DNA of 16,544 nucleotides from Anaerolineales bacterium UBA3905 (GTDB lineage Bacteria > Chloroflexota > Anaerolineae > Caldilineales > Caldilineaceae). Position 1 is the first letter of the stretch. Each line of letters starts with the position of its first letter. A program made the translations under genes and the position numbers. The notes under the pieces were generated by a model. It was not told the DNA's origin, ran no database searches, and worked only from the letters and a program-made list of their open reading frames with translations. The stretch is from assembly GCA_002391565.1 (NCBI GenBank), contig DGFH01000390.1, forward strand, positions 1 to 16,544. Direction: 5' to 3'. Positions 8,231 through 13,371 of the stretch are shown here, piece by piece.

Positions 8231-8343
8231 ACCGGAGAAAAGAACGAGAGATATGGCGAAAGGGAAACAAGGAGAGCGGGAGACGATAGCATCCAATCGC
8301 ACAATCCCTCAATTTCCAATCTCTACTCTCCAATCTCTCGCAT
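8231..8343. repeat. Intergenic GGAGATT-type inverted-repeat element (copy A), inside the E1 alpha-E1 beta gap
   Basis: A purine-rich left half (8231-8281) faces a pyrimidine-rich right half (8292-8340). CGAGAGATATGG (8245-8256) pairs with CCAATCTCTCG (8330-8340) as an 11-bp stem with one bulged base. The right half read on the minus strand is built of AGAGATTGG/GGAGAG-like units, as in the two other copies near 12170 and 16030. It separates two genes whose products work in equal amounts. Confidence 0.6.
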
Positions 8344-8359
8344 AAGGAAACGAACAAGC

Positions 8360-9343
8360 ATGCGCAAAACTACCTATATTCAGGCAATCAACGAAGCGAT
8401 GCGCGACGAGATGCGGCGCGACGAGCGCGTCTTTCTCATCGGCGAGGACATCGGTCATTATGGCGGTCTCTTCCGCGTCACACGCAATTTGATGGAAGAG
8501 TTCGGCGAGCGCCGCGTGATCGACACCCCGATCAGCGAGCAAGGTTTCATGGGCATGGCCGTCGGCGCCGCCATGGTGGGCTTGCGCCCGATCGTCGAGC
8601 TGATGTATATGGACTTCTTCCTGGTCTGCGCCGACCAGATTTTCAACCAGGCGGCGCGTATGCACTACATGACCGGCGGTCTGCTTCATGTGCCGATGGT
8701 GATTCGCGGCCAGCAGGGCGGCGGCAAGCGGTATGGCTCACAGCATAGCGCCAGCGTGGAAAGCACCTTCGCCCAGTTCCCCGGCATCAAGGTCGTGGCG
8801 CCATCTACGCCCTATGACGCCAAGGGACTGCTCATCTCCGCCATCCGCGACGATAATCCGGTGCTCTTTCTTGAACACAAGATGCTCTACTTCACGCGCG
8901 GAGATATGCCCGACGCCGAAGAGGAATACACGGTGCCTATTGGCAAGGCCGACATCAAGCGTGAGGGCAAGGATTTGACCCTCGCCACCTTTAGCTACAA
9001 CCTGCTGCAGGCGCTGGAAGCCGCCGAAGAATTAAAGGCCGAACATGGCCTCGACATCGAAGTCGTCGATCTGCGCAGTATCACGCCCCTGGACATGGAG
9101 ACCGTGCTTACCTCGGTCGCCAAGACCGGGCGGTTGCTGGCGGTGCACGAGTCGCAGGCTAATGCTGGCATCGGCGCCGAGATCGTGGCGCGCGCCTATG
9201 AAGAAGCGCCCTATCTACTCAAGGCGCCGGCGCGACGGCTGGGCATGGCGCCGGCCTCAATCCCAGTCTCCAAGCCGCTGGAAGAGGAACTGCTGCCCTG
9301 GAAAAAGAACATCAAGGCCGCCGTGCTGGAAATGCTGAGATAA
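8360..9343 (+). CDS. pdhB: 2-oxoacid (pyruvate/acetoin-type) dehydrogenase E1 component, beta subunit
   Basis: A 327-residue transketolase-like E1 beta subunit of normal length. It starts MRKTTYIQAINEAMRDEM and shows VFLIGEDIGHYGG (24-36), RVIDTPISEQGFMGMAVGAA (52-71) with the TPP-activating Glu60, the MDFFLVCADQIFNQAA segment (84-99), QHSASVE (128-134) and, in the C-terminal lipoamide-facing domain, EVVDLRSITPLD and VHESQANAGIGAEI. It completes the E1 heterotetramer with the product of the preceding gene. AAGGAAA lies about ten bases upstream of the ATG. Unlike the tight gap to E2 (9 nt), the 134-nt gap to E1 alpha holds a repeat element. Substrate is as uncertain as for E1 alpha. Confidence 0.94.
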   Translation: MRKTTYIQAINEAMRDEMRRDERVFLIGEDIGHYGGLFRVTRNLMEEFGERRVIDTPISEQGFMGMAVGAAMVGLRPIVELMYMDFFLVCADQIFNQAARMHYMTGGLLHVPMVIRGQQGGGKRYGSQHSASVESTFAQFPGIKVVAPSTPYDAKGLLISAIRDDNPVLFLEHKMLYFTRGDMPDAEEEYTVPIGKADIKREGKDLTLATFSYNLLQALEAAEELKAEHGLDIEVVDLRSITPLDMETVLTSVAKTGRLLAVHESQANAGIGAEIVARAYEEAPYLLKAPARRLGMAPASIPVSKPLEEELLPWKKNIKAAVLEMLR

Positions 9344-9352
9344 GGGGAACTC

Positions 9353-10885
9353 ATGGCTACAGAAATCAGGCTGCCCGATGTGGGCGAAGGCGTTGCAGAT
9401 GTTACGATCAACCGCTGGCGCGTCAATGTCGGCGACGCCGTCAACGCTGGTGACGTGATCCTTGAAGTCGCCACAGACAAGGTGGATACCGAAATCCAGG
9501 CGCCGGCTTCCGGCGTGCTGCTCAAGATCAATTTCCGCGCCGGCGAGCTGGCGCCGGTTGACGGTGTGATGGGCTATATCGGCCAGGCAGGTGAAAGCAT
9601 CGGTGAGGCGGTCATCGCACCGCCTGCACCTGCTTCGCCGACCACGACCAGCGCATCCAGCGCGACGCCGGCGGTTGCCGAGAGCGCCAGCGTCAAAGCC
9701 ACACCCGTCGCCAAACGCGTCGCTGCCGATAAAGGCGTCGATCTGACGAGCGTCGCTGGCACCGGACCGGGCGGACAGATCACCAAGCAGGATGTGTTGG
9801 CCTATTCCACTGCACCGGTCAACGCGCCGTCGGCGCTCCCCGGCGATCTGGCTGACACGCCGTCACTGGCGGTGCGGCGCGCAGCTGCCGACCACAACAT
9901 CAACCTGCGCGAAATCGCCGGCGAACGTCCGTTGAGCGCGCTGACGAAATACGACGTGCTCAGCGCCGCTGCCAGTCGCGCCGCCGGCAAACCGGTGCGC
10001 GTTGAGCCGGAGTATGGGAAGGGCGAAGGGCGAGGGGCGAGGGGAGAAGTTGTGGCGTCGCCGACGCCCACACCGGTGCAAGCCCCTTCTGCACCAGTTA
10101 GTCCAGCCCCGGTTGCGCCGAAACCGGCCTCCACACCCACGCCTGCGCAGCTCAAGCCTGGCGAAGAACTGGTCAAACTGTCGCGGATGCGCGCCGCCGT
10201 CGCCCGCAACACGGCGCAAAGCCTCTTCACCGCGCCGCATGTCACGACGATGTGGGATGTAGACATGAGTGCGGTTCTACAGCACCGCGCAACGCACAAA
10301 AAGGAGTTCGCCGTAGCGGGCGTCAACCTGACGATCACGGCGTACTTCGTGGAGGCGATCGTCGCCGGTCTCAAAGCCGTACCTACCGCCAATGCCACCT
10401 GGACCGATGACGGCGTGATCATCAAACGCTACTACAACATCGGCATGGCGACGGCGCTGCCGATGGATCCATACGGCATCGGCGGCTTGATTGTGCCGGT
10501 GATCAAGAACGCGGGCGAACTCAATCTGTTGGGCATCGCCCGTGCAGTCAACGAACTGGCGGAGCGGGCGCGCAAGAATGAGTTGAAGCCGGAAGACCTG
10601 GCCGATGGCACCTTCACGCTCAGCAACTACGGCACGTCGGGCAGCCGCTTCCAGACGCCGATCATCGTGCAGCCGCAGGTGGGCATCCTTGGCGTGGGAG
10701 CAGTGGAGAAGCGCGCCGTCGTTGTTAGCGCCGGTCATCCGCTGGAGCCAAACGTGGGCGATGCACTGCTCTTCAAGCCCATGACGACGCTCGGTTTCAG
10801 CTACGACCATCGTGTGCTGGACGGCGCCACCGCCGACGCCTTTTGCGCTGCAGTCAAGAAGCACCTCGAAGGATATGCCGCATAA
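9353..10885 (+). CDS. pdhC: Dihydrolipoamide acyltransferase (E2) with one lipoyl and two subunit-binding domains
   Basis: A 510-residue E2. Domains in order: lipoyl domain at 1-78 with lipoylated Lys43 in EVATDKVDTEI; an Ala/Pro/Ser/Thr linker; a first peripheral subunit-binding domain at about 116-150 (TPVAKRVAADKGVDLTSVAG...GGQITKQDVLAY); a second, degenerate copy at about 170-204 (PSLAVRRAAADHNINLREIAG...ALTKYDVLSA), lacking the usual GTGxxG turn; a long linker with a GKGEGRGARGE patch; and the catalytic trimer-forming domain at about 270-510 with the active site SYDHRVLDGA (483-492; His486, Asp490). It moves the acyl group from E1 to CoA. AGGGG lies five bases before the ATG, and the gene starts 9 nt after E1 beta. 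No E3 gene follows, so E3 must come from elsewhere. The substrate is probably a short acyl group (acetyl), not proven. Confidence 0.94.
   Translation: MATEIRLPDVGEGVADVTINRWRVNVGDAVNAGDVILEVATDKVDTEIQAPASGVLLKINFRAGELAPVDGVMGYIGQAGESIGEAVIAPPAPASPTTTSASSATPAVAESASVKATPVAKRVAADKGVDLTSVAGTGPGGQITKQDVLAYSTAPVNAPSALPGDLADTPSLAVRRAAADHNINLREIAGERPLSALTKYDVLSAAASRAAGKPVRVEPEYGKGEGRGARGEVVASPTPTPVQAPSAPVSPAPVAPKPASTPTPAQLKPGEELVKLSRMRAAVARNTAQSLFTAPHVTTMWDVDMSAVLQHRATHKKEFAVAGVNLTITAYFVEAIVAGLKAVPTANATWTDDGVIIKRYYNIGMATALPMDPYGIGGLIVPVIKNAGELNLLGIARAVNELAERARKNELKPEDLADGTFTLSNYGTSGSRFQTPIIVQPQVGILGVGAVEKRAVVVSAGHPLEPNVGDALLFKPMTTLGFSYDHRVLDGATADAFCAAVKKHLEGYAA
10021..10048 (+). repeat. Four-copy heptamer array inside the E2 linker
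   Basis: GGGCGAA, GGGCGAG, GGGCGAG and GGGAGAA follow one another without gaps at 10021-10048, within the E2 reading frame, coding for the GKGEGRGARGE patch. The surrounding linker is Pro/Ala/Thr-rich, so this Gly/Arg/Glu patch stands out. The 7-base period is the same as in the GGAGATT intergenic elements. Confidence 0.65.
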
Positions 10886-10893
10886 ATGAACCT

Positions 10894-10969
10894 GGATGAT
10901 GCGGAGCGGGCGGAGCAACACGGATGAAGACATCCGCGTTCACTCACTCGATCTGCATCATCCGCGTTC
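10894..10969. repeat. Nested hairpins and direct repeats between convergent genes, possible two-way terminator
   Basis: GGATGATGC (10894-10902) and GCATCATCC (10955-10963) form a perfect 9-bp outer stem. Inside it AACACGGATG and CATCCGCGTT (10917-10926, 10931-10940) form a 10-bp stem with one mismatch and an AAGA loop. CATCCGCGTTC occurs twice (10931-10941, 10959-10969). It lies 8 nt after the E2 stop and about 85 nt from the converging prenyl synthase stop. No T-run is seen. The rest of the gap (10970-11054) shows nothing clear. Confidence 0.5.
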
Positions 10970-11054
10970 TATCCGGCGTTCTACGACCAGCGGCGCACAG
11001 TGTAGGAAGCACCAACCACGCCGTCACCCTGCGCAATTCGCCCCTTGCTACGCC

Positions 11055-12080
11055 TCATGCCTTCCGCTGCATAAGCCATTGCGCCGTAGCCCACAGCAAG
11101 CTGCTTTCGGCGTTGTCGCCCAGAGCATCGTGCAGCGCCTCCAGCCCGGCGGCATAGTGGCTGTTCATCTGTTGCAGCGCGTACTCATACGCGCCAGCCG
11201 CCGCCAATAGCGCCAATGCTTCGGGCACGTCCGCCGCGTCCAACTCCGGCTGTTCCAGCAGCATTCGGAACGCCAGACCATGAGCATCGTCGTTGAGGGT
11301 GTGCAGCAGCGGCAGGCTTTTCTTGCGACGCAAGATGTCGTTGCCCGCCGCCTTGCCCGTCACCGCCGGGTCGCCCCAGACGCCAAGCATGTCATCTTGA
11401 ATCTGGAACGCCAGCCCGATCTCCTGGCCGAAGCGACGCAGCGCCCCATCGACGCCAGGCGCCGCGCCGCCGATCAGCCCGCCAATCGCCACGCTGGCGC
11501 CGATCAACGCAGCGGTTTTGCCCTGGATCATGCGTAAATACTCGGCGACGGTGACATGCGTCCGCTGCTCGAAGCCCATGTCGAGATGTTGCCCCTCGGT
11601 GAGCGCCACGCACGTTTCGGTGAAGAGGCTCAATGCGGCCAGCGTGCGCTCGGCGCTGACCCCGCGCGCTGTCAACCGCTGCATGGCAGCGAAGGCCAAC
11701 GCAAACATACCGTCGCCGGCGTTGATCGCCTGCGGCGCGCCCCACAGCTTCCAGACCGTAGGTCGGTGACGCCGCATCTCGTCGCCATCCTCGATGTCGT
11801 CGTGCACCAGCGAGAAATTGTGCAGAATCTCCAGCGCGGCGGCGGCGGGCACGGCCTGCATGGCGTCGCCGCCGACCACTTCGCACGCCATCAGACAGAG
11901 CAACGGACGCAACCGCTTGCCGGCAGGCAGCGACACCGGCTGAAAGCTGGCGTCGACCCAGCCCATGTGGTAGTGCATCATACCGTAATGTGTGGCAGTG
12001 GCGGCGTCCTGTCCGGCCAGCACTGCGCGCATCTCCTCTTCCAGGATTGGCAGCCAGCGTGCGGAAAAATCAGTGAGCAT
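11055..12080 (-). CDS. Polyprenyl (probably geranylgeranyl) diphosphate synthase
   Basis: A 341-residue trans-prenyltransferase. GKRLRP (54-59) binds isopentenyl diphosphate. The first aspartate-rich motif is DDIED (94-98), the second is DDMLGVWGD (229-237), and GKTAAL lies at 187-192. The first motif has no two-residue insertion and Phe89 stands five residues before it (NFSLVHDD), the pattern of archaeal-type geranylgeranyl diphosphate synthases, so a C20 product is likely; farnesyl or longer products remain possible. It condenses dimethylallyl or longer diphosphates with IPP for carotenoids, quinones or lipids. AGGAGA lies seven bases before the ATG. Downstream of fni on the same strand, the pair would be supplied and co-expressed, though a large inverted repeat lies between them. 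Confidence 0.92.
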   Translation of the reverse strand: MLTDFSARWLPILEEEMRAVLAGQDAATATHYGMMHYHMGWVDASFQPVSLPAGKRLRPLLCLMACEVVGGDAMQAVPAAAALEILHNFSLVHDDIEDGDEMRRHRPTVWKLWGAPQAINAGDGMFALAFAAMQRLTARGVSAERTLAALSLFTETCVALTEGQHLDMGFEQRTHVTVAEYLRMIQGKTAALIGASVAIGGLIGGAAPGVDGALRRFGQEIGLAFQIQDDMLGVWGDPAVTGKAAGNDILRRKKSLPLLHTLNDDAHGLAFRMLLEQPELDAADVPEALALLAAAGAYEYALQQMNSHYAAGLEALHDALGDNAESSLLWATAQWLMQRKA

Positions 12081-12110
12081 GAGAAGGTCTCCTGTTGATG
12101 GGGAGAATGG

Positions 12111-12227
12111 GAGATTAAGATATTAAGAGATCAAGAGATTGGAGATTGGAGACTGGAGATCGGGAAGAGTGAAGCTCATTCTCTTGCCGCAAATCTCTAA
12201 TCTCCAATCTCTTAATATCTTAATCTC
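12111..12227. repeat. Large inverted-repeat element of GGAGATT heptamers (copy B) between fni and the prenyl synthase
   Basis: The 21 bases at 12111-12131 recur as an exact reverse complement at 12207-12227. The inner part of the left arm is a heptamer run: AGAGATT, GGAGATT, GGAGACT, GGAGATC (12134-12161), and the right arm carries the matching AATCTCC/AATCTCT units (12192-12207). The 75-base loop therefore can pair further in shifted register. The element ends seven bases from the fni stop codon and begins about 30 nt from the prenyl synthase start, so it would fold in the middle of a shared mRNA. Confidence 0.8.
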
Positions 12228-12234
12228 TTAATCT

Positions 12235-13275
12235 TTATCCGCCTTTTTGCAAAACCCCTGGCCTCCGCAGCGCATCGATCGTCTCTGCACCGCTGCAGAA
12301 CATGGCGATGCGGGCTTCAGCGATGAGCAGTTCCATCTCCTCGATGACGGCTTCAGCAGACTCCATGGCGGCTTTGAGGAAAGGCGACGCCAGCCCGACC
12401 AGGTCGGCGCCCAGTGCAACGCACTTGACAATGTCCTGCCCGGTGCGAATGCCGCCGCTGGCAAAGAGATGCACGTCGGCGCGCCCCAGATCGGCGCGCA
12501 CCTGCGCCGCCGCTGCCAGACTGTCGGCGGTGGGAATGCCCCAATCCGCAAAGGCGCCCGCCAGCCGACGCAGTCGCTCGGTCGGCGCGCGATGCATCTC
12601 GACCTGGCTCCAGGAAGTGCCGCCCGCTCCTGCCACGTCGATGGCGCTGACGCCGGCCTCAATCAGCCGCCGCGCCGTCTGGGCGCTGATTCCCCAACCG
12701 ACCTCTTTGACGATAACCGGCTTGCCCAGCCGCGCGCACACGTCGGCGATCTTGTCCAACAATCCACGCCAGTTCACATCCCCCTCAGGTTGGACGGCCT
12801 CCTGCAGCGGGTTCAGGTGCAAGATCAACGCGTCGGCGTCGATCATCTCCACGGCGCGGCGACATTGATCGACGGTGTAGCCGTAGTTGAACTGCACTGC
12901 GCCCAGGTTAGCGAAGAGCAAGACGTCCGGCGCCACGTCGCGCACCCGAAAGGTCTGGCGCACCGACGCGTGCTCGATACCGGCGCGCTGGCTGCCCACA
13001 CCCATCGCCACGCGCTGCGCCTGCGCTGCCTCCGCCAGGTTGCGATTGATGAAGGCTGCCTGCTCGGTGCCGCCAGTCATCGAACTGATCAGCAACGGGG
13101 CATGCACGCGCTTGCCAAAGAGGCTAACCTCCAGGCAAACCTCATGCAAGTCAACTTCAGGCAACGCCTGATGGACAAGCCGGTATCGTTCCAATCCTGT
13201 CGTCAGATTAGGAAACTGGACATTCTCGGTGACATTGATGCGGATATGATCCGCCTTTCTTTGATCGATCGACAT
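12235..13275 (-). CDS. fni: Type 2 isopentenyl-diphosphate delta-isomerase (FMN-dependent)
   Basis: A 346-residue TIM-barrel flavoenzyme of standard length. RKADHI (6-11) binds the diphosphate; SSMTGG (64-69) and NLGAVQ (123-128) face FMN; HLNPLQE (153-159) carries the conserved Gln158 and metal-binding Glu159; KEVGWGIS (190-197), DVAGAGGTSW (213-222) and SGGIRTG (273-279) complete the FMN and phosphate sites. It interconverts IPP and DMAPP using reduced FMN, NAD(P)H and Mg. It is unrelated to the type 1 Idi. CAGG lies six bases before the ATG, a modest ribosome site. The prenyl synthase that uses both products is the next gene downstream. The start is divergent from the aminopeptidase with a 96-nt shared control region. 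Confidence 0.96.
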   Translation of the reverse strand: MSIDQRKADHIRINVTENVQFPNLTTGLERYRLVHQALPEVDLHEVCLEVSLFGKRVHAPLLISSMTGGTEQAAFINRNLAEAAQAQRVAMGVGSQRAGIEHASVRQTFRVRDVAPDVLLFANLGAVQFNYGYTVDQCRRAVEMIDADALILHLNPLQEAVQPEGDVNWRGLLDKIADVCARLGKPVIVKEVGWGISAQTARRLIEAGVSAIDVAGAGGTSWSQVEMHRAPTERLRRLAGAFADWGIPTADSLAAAAQVRADLGRADVHLFASGGIRTGQDIVKCVALGADLVGLASPFLKAAMESAEAVIEEMELLIAEARIAMFCSGAETIDALRRPGVLQKGG

Positions 13276-13303
13276 AAAAAACCTGTTTGTTCATGGTATG
13301 AGC

Positions 13304-13323
13304 TTGCCGCCGGAATTCGGCAA
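13304..13323. promoter_or_regulatory. Dyad in the divergent fni/aminopeptidase control region
   Basis: TTGCCG (13304-13309) and CGGCAA (13318-13323) are perfect inverted copies around 8 bases containing GGAATT. It covers the likely -35 region of the rightward promoter and lies just downstream of the leftward start point, a position from which one bound regulator could act on both genes. Confidence 0.4.
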
Positions 13324-13345
13324 TTACTTTTTCTCATATCATAAT
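13317..13345 (+). promoter_or_regulatory. Candidate promoter of the aminopeptidase, overlapping the fni -10
   Basis: TCGGCA (13317-13322), a 17-bp spacer and CATAAT (13340-13345; five of six consensus bases). On the other strand TATGAT (13343-13338) is a candidate -10 for fni, giving a leader of about 55 nt, though with no good -35. The two -10 boxes share four bases and so could not be used at the same time. Confidence 0.4.
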
Positions 13346-13371
13346 GTACGCAACTCGATTCGGTTGTCTGT

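Noticed and set aside
12111..12227. CRISPR array from the repeated GGAGATT units
   Set aside because: Units are 7-8 bases without spacers of constant length, the arms are inverted, and no cas gene is near.
13304..13336. Rho-independent terminator (TTGCCG stem followed by a T-rich stretch, plus strand)
   Set aside because: No plus-strand gene ends here; the stem is only 6 bp and lies between two divergent starts, so an operator reading is more sensible.
12247..13344. Long open frame of 365 codons on the plus strand across fni
   Set aside because: It is antisense to a clear FMN-dependent isomerase, has low-complexity Arg/His/Gln composition and no recognisable domain. High-GC codon bias opens such frames.
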